From assembly GCA_027019045.1 (NCBI GenBank), contig JALUXI010000249.1, forward strand, positions 1 through 6,842: a stretch of 6,842 nt of DNA, written 5' to 3'. The notes below the pieces were generated by a model. That model made no database searches. It saw only the letters and a program-made list of their open reading frames with translations, and had not been told where the DNA came from. Below are positions 1 through 6,213 of the stretch, in pieces; within the stretch, counting starts at the first letter, position 1; each line of letters begins with the position of its first letter. Source of the DNA: Piscirickettsiaceae bacterium (GTDB taxonomy: Bacteria > Pseudomonadota > Gammaproteobacteria > Thiomicrospirales > Thiomicrospiraceae). The position numbers and the translations under genes were made by a program.

Positions 1-17
1 AGTAAACTTTATTTATG

Positions 18-57
18 AAAAAGTCTTAACCCCCTTTGTGTCGGGGCTCGGTTCTAA
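18..57 (-). terminator. Weak candidate terminator for the leftward transcript
   Basis: On the minus strand AACC, a 4-nt bulge and CCC can pair with GGG-GGTT across an 8-nt loop (about 28-53), followed some bases later by a run of five T (18-22). The stem is short and bulged and the T run is not directly adjacent, so this is a tentative call. If real, together with the promoter at 234-262 it would bound a transcript of about 200 nt. Confidence 0.2.
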
Positions 58-61
58 CAGC

Positions 62-70
62 TGTGGATAA
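62..70 (-). promoter_or_regulatory. Consensus DnaA box (TTATCCACA)
   Basis: The minus strand reads TTATCCACA, a perfect match to the high-affinity DnaA box (as in R1 and R4 of E. coli oriC), followed by G as in the common form GTTATCCACAG. It sits at the edge of a very AT-rich tract. A 9-base match on either strand is expected by chance in roughly 0.2% of 300-bp regions at equal base composition. A weaker 7/9 relative lies near 147-155. With one perfect site only, it may be a DnaA-regulated promoter element or one box of a larger cluster beyond the window. Confidence 0.55.
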
Positions 71-233
71 CTTTTTTCTTTATTTTTCAATGCGTTATAT
101 AGAGGTAATTTCCCCCTAAAATAGCATTAAAAAAGTTAGGGTCTATATCCATAGATAAAACCTATAAAATAGATAGATAAAAGACTATTTAATCAAACCC
201 TAAAATCACCCAGCGATAAAAGAACTAGAGAGG

Positions 234-262
234 ATTATAGGTAGGATTTGAATATTCGTCAA
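234..262 (-). promoter_or_regulatory. Predicted sigma70 promoter reading leftward
   Basis: On the minus strand a -35 hexamer TTGACG (257-262, 5 of 6 consensus) is followed after exactly 17 bp by a perfect -10 hexamer TATAAT (234-239). Transcription would start near 226-228 and run toward position 1. It lies beyond the atp terminator, so it serves something other than atp, in the same direction. No start codon with a good ribosome site and a long frame follows inside the window, so the transcript would have at least 220 nt of leader or be non-coding. Confidence 0.65.
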
Positions 263-304
263 GCGATCAAGGTGAAAGGCAAGATATGAAAGTGTATTGA
301 GGAG

Positions 305-336
305 AAATAAAAAAGCACAGCTTAAGTTGGCTGTGC
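305..336 (-). terminator. Intrinsic terminator of the atp operon
   Basis: On the minus strand GCACAGC/GCTGTGC form a perfect 7-bp stem (330-336 with 315-321) around an 8-nt loop, followed directly by a T-rich run, TTTTTTATTT (305-314). It begins about 48 nt after the atpC stop codon, in the right place and orientation to end the operon mRNA. On the plus strand the stem is followed only by CTTTTC, so it might weakly stop transcription from the left as well. Confidence 0.9.
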
Positions 337-384
337 CTTTTCAAAAAGAACGATGTTTATCGAACGATCGGTTGTCTGCCTGGC

Positions 385-822
385 TTATTTAGCCAAACCC
401 TGTTGATGAAGACGATCTTTCAAGTGCGAAATCGCATTGATCTGTGCAATGGCTTCAGCCAATTCGGCTTGGGCACGAGACACATCAATATCTGTTTTCG
501 CTTTCTCCATCGCTTCTTCAGCGCGTTTCTTCGCTTCCAAAGCAGCCGCTTCATCCAAATCTGCCGCGCGGTGTGCGGTATCAGCAAGTACTGTGACCAC
601 TTCTGGCTGTACTTCTAAAACACCACCGTTGACGAAGAAGGTTTCTTCTTCATCCCCTGCAACCACACGCACCAAACCTGGCTTTAGCTGACTTAAAAAC
701 TGGGTATGATGGGGTAGGATACCTACTTCACCATTGGCAGCCTGTGCAAACAGTCGTTCTGCTTTTCCGGAGAAGAGTGAACCTTCTGCACTTACGATGT
801 CAACTTGCATTGAGACTGCCAT
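385..822 (-). CDS. atpC: F1Fo ATP synthase epsilon subunit
   Basis: Epsilon subunit of the F1 central stalk. It binds gamma and the c-ring and can inhibit ATP hydrolysis through its C-terminal helices. The 145-residue protein has the usual size. The N-terminal beta-sandwich (about 1-85) carries family words such as DIVSAEGSLFSG (8-19), GEVGILP (31-37), NGGVLEVQP (65-73) and VTVLADTA (76-83). The helical hairpin (about 88-138) has the typical DLDEAAALEAKKRAEEA start. The start at 822 aligns with E. coli (MAMTYHLDVVSAE against MAVSMQVDIVSAE) and is preferred over Met5. Its ribosome site AAGGG (832-836) lies inside the last codons of atpD, leaving 6 nt between the genes and suggesting coupled translation. 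It is the last gene before the operon terminator. Confidence 0.97.
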   Translation of the reverse strand: MAVSMQVDIVSAEGSLFSGKAERLFAQAANGEVGILPHHTQFLSQLKPGLVRVVAGDEEETFFVNGGVLEVQPEVVTVLADTAHRAADLDEAAALEAKKRAEEAMEKAKTDIDVSRAQAELAEAIAQINAISHLKDRLHQQGLAK

Positions 823-828
823 AATTGA

Positions 829-2214
829 TTACCCTTTTGCTTTAAGTTTTTGACCGTTTTCGATCGCTTCATCAATGGTTCCGCAATACATGAATGCTTG
901 TTCTGGCATGTCATCCAACTCACCAGAAAGAATCATGTTGAAACCACGGATGGTCTCTTTAAGAGGAACATAACGACCTGGTTCACCCGTAAATACCTGA
1001 GCCACGAAGTATGGCTGAGATAGGAATCGTTGAATCTTACGAGCACGGGCAACCAATAGACGGTCTTCTTCAGAAAGCTCATCCATCCCCAAAATAGCGA
1101 TGATGTCTTTCAACTCTTTATAACGCTGCAAAGTCTGCTGAACACCACGAGCGGTTTCATAATGCTCTTGACCGACGACCAAAGGATCCAACTGACGAGA
1201 AGTTGAGTCTAATGGATCGATTGCAGGGTAGATACCCATTTCTGCGATTGAACGATTCAATACCACAGTTGCATCCAAGTGAGCGAAAGTGGTTGCTGGA
1301 GAAGGATCCGTTAAATCATCCGCAGGCACATAGACCGCTTGGATCGAAGTGATCGAACCTACCTTAGTTGAGGTGATTCGTTCTTGCAACTGACCCATCT
1401 CTTCACCCAAAGTAGGCTGATAACCTACCGCTGAAGGCATACGACCTAAAAGAGCCGATACTTCAGTCCCTGCAAGGGTATAACGATAGATATTATCCAC
1501 GAAGAATAGGATATCACGCCCTTCATCACGGAAATATTCCGCCATGGTCAAACCGGTCATCGCCACACGAAGACGGTTACCTGGTGGCTCATTCATCTGA
1601 CCATAAACCAGAGCAACTTTATCCAATACATTGGACTCTTCCATTTCATGGTAGAAGTCATTCCCTTCACGCGTCCGTTCACCCACACCTGCAAATACAG
1701 AGTAACCTGAGTGTTCGATTGCGATGTTACGGATCAGCTCCATCATGTTAACGGTTTTACCTACACCCGCACCACCGAATAAACCGACTTTACCCCCTTT
1801 TGCAAATGGGCAGATCAAATCGATGACTTTAACACCTGTCTCAAGCAATTCTTGAGAAGCCGCCAACTCTTCAAATGCTGGCGCTTTACGGTGAATTTCC
1901 ATGCGCTCTTCGGTATCCACTGGACCAGCATGGTCAATTGGATTACCAAGCACATCGAAAATGCGACCTAGTGTTGCTTTACCTACAGGAACGGCAATAC
2001 CTTTACCCGTATTTTTGACTTCCATACCACGCTTCAAACCATCAGAAGCCCCCATTGCAATCCCGCGTACAACATGGTCACCCACTTGTTGTTGTACTTC
2101 AATGGTCAAGCCAGTTTCTTCTACGATCAAAGCATCGTAAATATTTGGTAAATCAGCACCTTTAAATTCGACGTCGATTACCGCGCCTTTAATTTGTACT
2201 ATTTTTCCATTCAT
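829..2214 (-). CDS. atpD: F1Fo ATP synthase beta subunit (catalytic)
   Basis: Catalytic subunit of F1 (EC 7.1.2.2), three copies per complex, making ATP from ADP and phosphate at the cytoplasmic face. At 461 residues it is full length. Visible parts are the N-terminal beta-barrel with EVQQQ (39-43), the Walker A loop GGAGVGKT (147-154, catalytic Lys153), GVGERTREG (176-184) with the catalytic Glu179 and Arg180, the Walker B strand ending at Asp240 (ILFFVDN), PSAVGYQPTL (260-269), and DELSEED (378-384), the segment contacting gamma and epsilon. The C-terminus reads PEQAFMYCG where the E. coli protein has PEQAFYMVG. The start at 2214 has AAAAGG 9 nt upstream (2224-2229). Unlike its neighbours it is separated from the preceding gene by a 187-bp gap filled with a long palindrome. 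Confidence 0.99.
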   Translation of the reverse strand: MNGKIVQIKGAVIDVEFKGADLPNIYDALIVEETGLTIEVQQQVGDHVVRGIAMGASDGLKRGMEVKNTGKGIAVPVGKATLGRIFDVLGNPIDHAGPVDTEERMEIHRKAPAFEELAASQELLETGVKVIDLICPFAKGGKVGLFGGAGVGKTVNMMELIRNIAIEHSGYSVFAGVGERTREGNDFYHEMEESNVLDKVALVYGQMNEPPGNRLRVAMTGLTMAEYFRDEGRDILFFVDNIYRYTLAGTEVSALLGRMPSAVGYQPTLGEEMGQLQERITSTKVGSITSIQAVYVPADDLTDPSPATTFAHLDATVVLNRSIAEMGIYPAIDPLDSTSRQLDPLVVGQEHYETARGVQQTLQRYKELKDIIAILGMDELSEEDRLLVARARKIQRFLSQPYFVAQVFTGEPGRYVPLKETIRGFNMILSGELDDMPEQAFMYCGTIDEAIENGQKLKAKG

Positions 2215-2223
2215 TGTTTTAAA

Positions 2224-2229
2224 CCTTTT
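2224..2229 (-). promoter_or_regulatory. Ribosome binding site of atpD
   Basis: AAAAGG lies 9 nt before the ATG at 2214. It begins only 4 nt after the base of the 160-bp palindrome ends (2234), so the site stays single-stranded even if the palindrome folds in the mRNA. Confidence 0.6.
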
Positions 2230-2233
2230 ATTG

Positions 2234-2393
2234 GAGAGCTTTGTATGAGATGGCGATACGGATAAAAAAGGCTAAAATTCCTCGACTCTTCGTTAAAAAA
2301 CTTGGCAATAGATGACTATTACCTGCGTTTTTCGCCTCGATTCAAGCAATTTTAGCTCTTTTTTCTCTCGCTCCCCACTCATATAAAGCTCTC
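2234..2393. repeat. 160-bp imperfect palindrome between atpG and atpD (MITE/ERIC-like or structural RNA element)
   Basis: Nested inverted arms share one centre near 2313.5-2314. Outer arms 2234-2249 and 2378-2393 match at 15 of 16 positions (GAGAGCTTTGTATGAG against GAGAGCTTTATATGAG when inverted). A diverged stretch follows (2250-2263 against 2365-2377, about half matching). Arms 2264-2279 and 2348-2364 match at 16 positions with one bulged base. AAAAAC/GTTTTT (2296-2301, 2327-2332) and AATAG/CTATT around a 4-nt loop (2307-2320) complete the tip. The element starts 8 nt after the atpG stop and ends 4 nt before the atpD ribosome site. No open frame lies inside and I see no clear target-site duplication. 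Without it the atpG-atpD gap would be 27 nt, like a normal atp operon, which suggests insertion. Whether it is mobile is inference. Confidence 0.8.
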
Positions 2394-2401
2394 TCACTTC
2401 A

Positions 2402-3271
2402 TTAAACTGCAGAAGCACCAGCAACGATTTCTGAAAGTTCTTGCGTAATCGCTGCTTGACGCGCCTTGTTATAAGCCAATGTCAATTCACGGATCATTTC
2501 ACCTGCGTTATCAGAAGCGTTTCTCATTGCCATCATACGAGCACCTTGCTCACATGCTGCATTCTCAACCACAGCACCAAAGACCATCCCTTCGATGTAA
2601 CGCTGCATCAACAGATCCAATGCTTCCTTTGCATCAGGTTCATAGAGATAATCCCAATGTCCCTGCTTTTCAGCTTCAACAGCTTCCTTAGGAAGAGGAA
2701 TCAACTGGTTAACAGTTGGATTTTGAGCCATGGTATTAACAAATTCGTTTGAAGCCAAATAGACTTCATCCACTGCACCTTGATCAAATTTATCCAACAT
2801 CACCTTAATGGTTCCCACTAGATCTTGTACCAATGGCGCATCACCGAGGTCAGAAACCGTGGCCACAACATTCCCACCGAAATGTTTGAAGAAGGTTTGG
2901 GCTTTTTTCCCGATCAATGCCAACTCAATTTCCACACCCTGCTCTTGCCAGACTTTGATGTCTTTTAACAGTTTGCGGAAAAGATTGGAGTTCAAGCCAC
3001 CACACAAACCACGATCTGAAGAAATCACAATCACTCCGACTGTTTTGACTTTCTCACGCGCTTGTGTATAAGGATGCTTGTATTCAGGATGAGCACCCGC
3101 AACATGTTTAATCACACGCTGCAACTTCTCAACATAAGGGCGGGTCGCTTCCATGCGCGCTTGCGCTTTACGCATTTTAGAAGCGGCCACCATTTCCATG
3201 GCTTTCGTGATTTTTTGCGTATTTTTGATCGAACCAATTTTAGCTCGAATTTCTTTACTACCGCCTGCCAT
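2402..3271 (-). CDS. atpG: F1Fo ATP synthase gamma subunit
   Basis: Central rotor shaft of F1. Its rotation inside alpha3beta3 drives the binding changes that make ATP. At 289 residues it is the usual size. The N-terminal helix carries the family start KEIRAKIGSIKNTQKITKAM (6-25) and MVAASKMRKAQ (27-37). The central Rossmann-like part has ISSDRGLCGGLN (83-94). The C-terminal helix ends in ITQELSEIVAGASA (275-288), the diagnostic gamma signature. The two terminal helices form the coiled-coil shaft. The ATG at 3271 is preceded by AGAGGA (3279-3284) with a 7-nt spacer; this site overlaps the atpA stop codon, so translation is probably coupled. The next gene downstream, atpD, is unusually distant (187 bp). 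Confidence 0.98.
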   Translation of the reverse strand: MAGGSKEIRAKIGSIKNTQKITKAMEMVAASKMRKAQARMEATRPYVEKLQRVIKHVAGAHPEYKHPYTQAREKVKTVGVIVISSDRGLCGGLNSNLFRKLLKDIKVWQEQGVEIELALIGKKAQTFFKHFGGNVVATVSDLGDAPLVQDLVGTIKVMLDKFDQGAVDEVYLASNEFVNTMAQNPTVNQLIPLPKEAVEAEKQGHWDYLYEPDAKEALDLLMQRYIEGMVFGAVVENAACEQGARMMAMRNASDNAGEMIRELTLAYNKARQAAITQELSEIVAGASAV

Positions 3272-3283
3272 GGTTAAATCCTC

Positions 3284-4825
3284 TTAGTATACGCTGTTGG
3301 CTTTAAATGCTTCGATTGCTGCTTTCATTTCAGCAACGATCTCGTCATTCCAATCACCTTTTTCATTGATCTTAGCCATCAAATCAGCGTGTGCACTATT
3401 TAGATCAGCATGCAGTGCCGCTTCAAAATCTGTGACTTTTTCAACTGGCACATCATCAAGATAGCCTTCATTCGCAGCAAATAGAGAGGCTGCCATTTCA
3501 GCAATGCTTAGAGGTGAGAACTGTTTTTGCTTCATCAATTCAGTGACTCGCTTACCACGCTCTAACTGAGCTTTAGTCGCTGCATCAAGATCTGAAGCAA
3601 ACTGAGCAAAAGCAGCCAGTTCACGATACTGTGCCAAGTCAAGACGGATACCGCCACCTAGCTTCTTAATCGCCTTAGTTTGTGCTGCTCCCCCTACACG
3701 GGAAACCGAGAGACCAGCATTCACCGCTGGACGAATCCCTTGCTGGAATAGGCTAGTTTCCAAGAAAATCTGACCATCTGTAATCGAGATCACATTAGTA
3801 GGAACGAATGCAGATACATCACCTGCTTGAGTTTCGATAATTGGCAAAGCAGTCAATGAACCCGTTTTACCTTTTACTTCACCATTGGTGAAACGCTCAA
3901 CATAGTCGGCATTGACTCGTGCAGCCCGCTCTAGCAATCTTGAGTGAAGATAGAAAATATCTCCAGGGAAGGCTTCACGACCAGGTGGACGACGCAACAA
4001 CAAAGAGACCTGACGGTAAGCTTGCGCTTGCTTGGTCAAATCATCATAGATAATCAAAGCATCTTGACCACGGTCACGGTAATATTCACCCATCGCACAA
4101 CCTGCATAAGCTGCAAGGTATTGAAGGGCTGCAGGATCAGAAGCATTGGCTGCAACAATCGTTGTATTTTCCATAGCGCCATACTCTTCAAGCTTATGAA
4201 CAATATTGTTCACAGTTGACGCTTTTTGCCCCATAGCGACATAGATACATTTAACGCCTGTGCCTTTTTGACGAATAATGGTATCAACAGCAATCGCTGT
4301 TTTACCCGTCTGACGGTCACCGATAATCAACTCCCGTTGACCACGACCGATTGGAATCATAGAGTCAATGGACTTGATCCCTGTCATCATGGGCTGATCA
4401 ACTGATTGACGATCAATAACACCTGGTGCGATACGCTCGATAGGTGAAGTAATGGTTGTTTCAGCAGGTCCTTTTCCATCGATTGGACGACCGAGTGCAT
4501 CAACAACACGCCCTAAAAGTTCTGGTCCCACTGGGACTTCTAAAATACGACCTGTACAGGTGACTTTATCACCTTCTGAGATGTGTTCATATTCGCCAAG
4601 AACAACAACACCTACTGCATCACGCTCAAGGTTAAGCGCCATACCAAAAGTGTTCTCGTCGAACTGAATCATCTCACCATACATTACGTCTGCTACGCCG
4701 TGAATGGTCGCAATACCATCAGCGATGCTGATGACGGTACCTTCACTTCCAGACTCTGCAGTGCCTTCAAAACCGGCAATGCGGTCTTTGATAAGGTTAC
4801 TGATTTCAGAGGGATTCAATTGCAT
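3284..4825 (-). CDS. atpA: F1Fo ATP synthase alpha subunit
   Basis: Non-catalytic nucleotide-binding subunit, three copies alternating with beta in the F1 head. The 513-residue length equals that of E. coli. The N-terminal segment LNPSEISNLIKDRI (3-16), which in the family contacts delta, is intact. Next come the beta-barrel (about 25-95), the Walker A motif GDRQTGKT (169-176), the Walker B strand ALIIYDD (256-262), RRPPGREAFPGDIFYLHSRL (278-297), and the family signature PAVNAGLSVSRVGGAAQ (366-382) with the arginine finger Arg376 that reaches into the beta catalytic site. The C-terminal helical domain is complete. The ATG at 4825 has AGAGGA (4834-4839) 8 nt upstream, and the gap to atpH is 17 nt. 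I see nothing odd in the protein. Confidence 0.99.
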   Translation of the reverse strand: MQLNPSEISNLIKDRIAGFEGTAESGSEGTVISIADGIATIHGVADVMYGEMIQFDENTFGMALNLERDAVGVVVLGEYEHISEGDKVTCTGRILEVPVGPELLGRVVDALGRPIDGKGPAETTITSPIERIAPGVIDRQSVDQPMMTGIKSIDSMIPIGRGQRELIIGDRQTGKTAIAVDTIIRQKGTGVKCIYVAMGQKASTVNNIVHKLEEYGAMENTTIVAANASDPAALQYLAAYAGCAMGEYYRDRGQDALIIYDDLTKQAQAYRQVSLLLRRPPGREAFPGDIFYLHSRLLERAARVNADYVERFTNGEVKGKTGSLTALPIIETQAGDVSAFVPTNVISITDGQIFLETSLFQQGIRPAVNAGLSVSRVGGAAQTKAIKKLGGGIRLDLAQYRELAAFAQFASDLDAATKAQLERGKRVTELMKQKQFSPLSIAEMAASLFAANEGYLDDVPVEKVTDFEAALHADLNSAHADLMAKINEKGDWNDEIVAEMKAAIEAFKANSVY

Positions 4826-4842
4826 GTGTGGTTTCCTCTATA

Positions 4843-5379
4843 TTAATGAGTAATGGCTGCGCCAAGTTCTTTAATTTGGGTGCGTGCTGAACCATCTATA
4901 ACCCAGTCACCCACTTTAATTTTGATACCGCCAATCAATGAAGGGTCAACTTCATAATCAATATCAACTTCGGCATCATACTTTGCATTTAACGCAGCTT
5001 TCAATTTTTCTTGTTGCTCGTTGGTCGGCTCAAACGCTGTCAATACAGTGGCTTGAATGCGCTTTTCAGCTTCCGCTTTTAACTCTTCATAAATTTCAGA
5101 GATAAAAGGTAAAGCTTGTAAACGACCATTTTCAGCCAATACATTTAATAAGTTCTTAGCCTGATCATTTAGGGCATCACCCAAAATGTCCACAAAAACG
5201 GAGACCTTCTGCTCAGCAGAGAGATTAGGGGTGTCTAACAACACCTTCATCTCTTCTGTTTGCGTAATGATCGCTAGGTTTTGTAGTGTCTCAGACCACT
5301 TGTCTAGCGTATTCGATTCATTTGCCAAATCAAATACTGCTTCAGCGTAGGGTCGAGCAATGGTGATTAGTTCTGCCAT
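4843..5379 (-). CDS. atpH: F1Fo ATP synthase delta subunit
   Basis: Peripheral-stalk subunit on top of F1, linking alpha to the b dimer and holding the head still against the rotor. From the chosen start it has 178 residues, like the 177 of E. coli. The N-terminal helical domain opens with MAELITIARPYAEAVF (1-16), matching E. coli MSEFITVARPYAKAAF. The C-terminal part has the family segment DPSLIGGIKIKVGDWVIDGS (145-164). Three in-frame starts lie in a row: GTG at 5385, ATG at 5382 and ATG at 5379. AAGGAG covers 5385-5390, so the GTG overlaps it and the first ATG is only 2 nt away. The ATG at 5379 has 5 nt and fits the family alignment. The atpF stop (5389-5391) overlaps this ribosome site. 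Confidence 0.96.
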   Translation of the reverse strand: MAELITIARPYAEAVFDLANESNTLDKWSETLQNLAIITQTEEMKVLLDTPNLSAEQKVSVFVDILGDALNDQAKNLLNVLAENGRLQALPFISEIYEELKAEAEKRIQATVLTAFEPTNEQQEKLKAALNAKYDAEVDIDYEVDPSLIGGIKIKVGDWVIDGSARTQIKELGAAITH

Positions 5380-5384
5380 CATCA

Positions 5385-5390
5385 CTCCTT
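5385..5390 (-). promoter_or_regulatory. Ribosome binding site of atpH, decides the start
   Basis: AAGGAG is a strong Shine-Dalgarno match. Its last base is the first base of the in-frame GTG at 5385, so that codon cannot be the start. It overlaps the atpF stop codon TAA (5389-5391), which fits translational coupling of subunits b and delta. Confidence 0.8.
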
Positions 5391-5859
5391 AGATTGATTT
5401 GACTAAGGATTCAAGCATTTCATTGTGTGCCGCTTGATCAATCTCTTTATGCAGAATTTTTTCTGCACCTTCGACGACCAATGAAGCCACTTCTTTACGA
5501 AGTTCTTCTCTTGCACGGCTGATTTCTTGCTCTAGTTCGGCCTGGGCAGCAGCTTTAATTCTGTCAGCTTCTTCGTTAGCTTTGACTTTCGCATCTTCTA
5601 CGATTTCAGAGCTTCGTTTTTCAGCTTGACTTAGAATTGACTGGGCTTGAGCTTTGGCATCTTTTAACACTTCTTTCGCGCGTTGTTCAGCCAGTTCAAG
5701 CTCATGCTTACCCTTCTCAGCAGCAGAAAGACCATCAGCGATACGCTTTTGACGCTCTTCCATTAGCTTAGACAGCGGCCCCCACAGCACCTTATTCACA
5801 AACCAGATCAATAGCAAGAAAGCGATTATCTGGATGAGTAGGGTTGCATTTATACTCAC
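5389..5859 (-). CDS. atpF: F1Fo ATP synthase b subunit
   Basis: Membrane-anchored peripheral-stalk subunit; two copies form a right-handed coiled coil joining subunit a to delta and alpha. At 156 residues it equals E. coli b in length and aligns from MSINATLLIQIIAF (1-14) to the end. One membrane segment covers about 5-25. The polar hinge LMEERQKRIADGLSAAEKG (32-50) includes Arg36, a conserved position. A long charged, alanine-rich helix follows (about 50-125, with RAREELRKEVA at 115-125), then a delta-binding C-terminus with GAEKIL (131-136). The start is GTG (5857-5859), the only non-ATG start in the operon, with GAGG (5868-5871) 8 nt upstream. There is one b gene and no b' copy, as usual in gammaproteobacteria. 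Confidence 0.97.
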   Translation of the reverse strand: MSINATLLIQIIAFLLLIWFVNKVLWGPLSKLMEERQKRIADGLSAAEKGKHELELAEQRAKEVLKDAKAQAQSILSQAEKRSSEIVEDAKVKANEEADRIKAAAQAELEQEISRAREELRKEVASLVVEGAEKILHKEIDQAAHNEMLESLVKSI

Positions 5860-5894
5860 GGTGGTTACCTCGTCATTCGTTGTTTAAAAAGTTG

Positions 5895-5921
5895 ATAAGT
5901 TTTCAAAAGTCAAGAACTTAT
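5895..5921. repeat. Small inverted repeat just after the atpE stop
   Basis: ATAAGTT (5895-5901) and AACTTAT (5915-5921) are perfect inverted 7-mers around a 13-nt loop, touching the atpE stop codon. As an A/U-rich mRNA stem it would be weak. By position it could protect the 3' end of the atpE message, but that is inference. Confidence 0.35.
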
Positions 5922-6205
5922 TATGCACCTAGTGCTGCTTTCATTGCACCAACGAATGGGTTAGCGAACAAGAACCACATTGCAAATGCCAAGATGATGA
6001 ATGGGAAAGATTCCATCAAACCAGCGAAGATGAACATGTTGGTCATCAAAGCAGGACGCATTTCAGGTTGACGAGCGATTCCTTCTAAAGTTTTAGAACA
6101 AATCAGACCCCAGCCAATCGCTGATCCAAGACCAGCAGCAGCCAAGATTACACCCACACCAATTGCTGTCGCAGAATAGATATCCGCAATAAATTGAGCT
6201 TCCAT
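5921..6205 (-). CDS. atpE: F1Fo ATP synthase c subunit (proteolipid)
   Basis: Ring-forming membrane rotor subunit that carries the translocated ion. The 94-residue hairpin is longer than E. coli c (79) because of extra residues at both ends. Helix 1 (about 11-38) has the small-residue packing pattern AIGVGVILAAAGLGSAIG. The polar loop is ARQPEM (44-49), with Arg45, Gln46 and Pro47 conserved for contact with gamma and epsilon. Helix 2 (about 55-82) carries the ion-binding carboxylate Glu65 in GLMESFPF, where E. coli has Asp61. The C-terminus ANPFVGAMKAALGA extends beyond the membrane. The ATG at 6205 has an excellent ribosome site, TAAGGAG (6214-6220), 8 nt upstream, fitting the need for many c copies per complex. 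The Gln of the known Na+ site is Trp32 here, so proton use is more likely. Confidence 0.97.
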   Translation of the reverse strand: MEAQFIADIYSATAIGVGVILAAAGLGSAIGWGLICSKTLEGIARQPEMRPALMTNMFIFAGLMESFPFIILAFAMWFLFANPFVGAMKAALGA

Positions 6206-6213
6206 TCAGTTTA

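Larger units (their letters stand above)
1..304. other. AT-rich intergenic region downstream of the atp operon
   Basis: I see no credible protein gene here on either strand; stops are dense in all frames. The stretch holds, from right to left, a leftward sigma70-type promoter (234-262), a very AT-rich block (about 75% AT over 71-205, counted by hand) with short repeated words (CCCTAAAAT at 114 and 198, ATAGATAAAA at 151 and 173), a perfect DnaA box (62-70), and a weak G/C stem near 28-53. Nothing suggests a degraded gene. It is the boundary between the atp operon and an unseen neighbour to the left. Reading it as leader, small RNA or origin region is inference. Confidence 0.7.

Noticed and set aside
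16..30. Tiny plus-strand frame ATGAAAAAGTCTTAA
   Set aside because: It encodes only four residues with no ribosome site; it is chance.
2302..2352. Internal promoter for atpD (TTGAAT, 18 bp, TAATAG on the minus strand)
   Set aside because: The -10 matches only 3 of 6 consensus bases and lies in the palindrome, so it is not supportable.
2264..2364. Intrinsic terminator between atpG and atpD
   Set aside because: The minus strand has a stem followed by TTTTTT, but the T run is itself part of the paired arm, the stem is A/T-rich and the loop is about 68 nt. Ending transcription before atpD would also make no sense for a 3:3 alpha:beta complex.
2441..3277. Several plus-strand open frames opposite atpG
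   Set aside because: They lie antisense to a clearly conserved gene, have no family resemblance or ribosome sites, and are shadows of its codon pattern. The same holds for plus-strand frames opposite atpC, atpD, atpA, atpE and atpB.
5380..5385. Upstream starts (GTG at 5385, ATG at 5382) for atpH giving 180 or 179 residues
   Set aside because: The GTG overlaps the ribosome site and the first ATG is only 2 nt from it. The ATG at 5379 fits spacing and the E. coli alignment.
5881..5914. Promoter before atpF starting with TTGACT on the minus strand
   Set aside because: The -35 looks good but the hexamer 17 bp downstream is TTTTTA, a poor -10.
5921..6205. Na+-translocating ATP synthase
   Set aside because: Only Glu65 and Ser66 of the Na+ motif are present; the Gln is Trp32 and position 63 is Leu.
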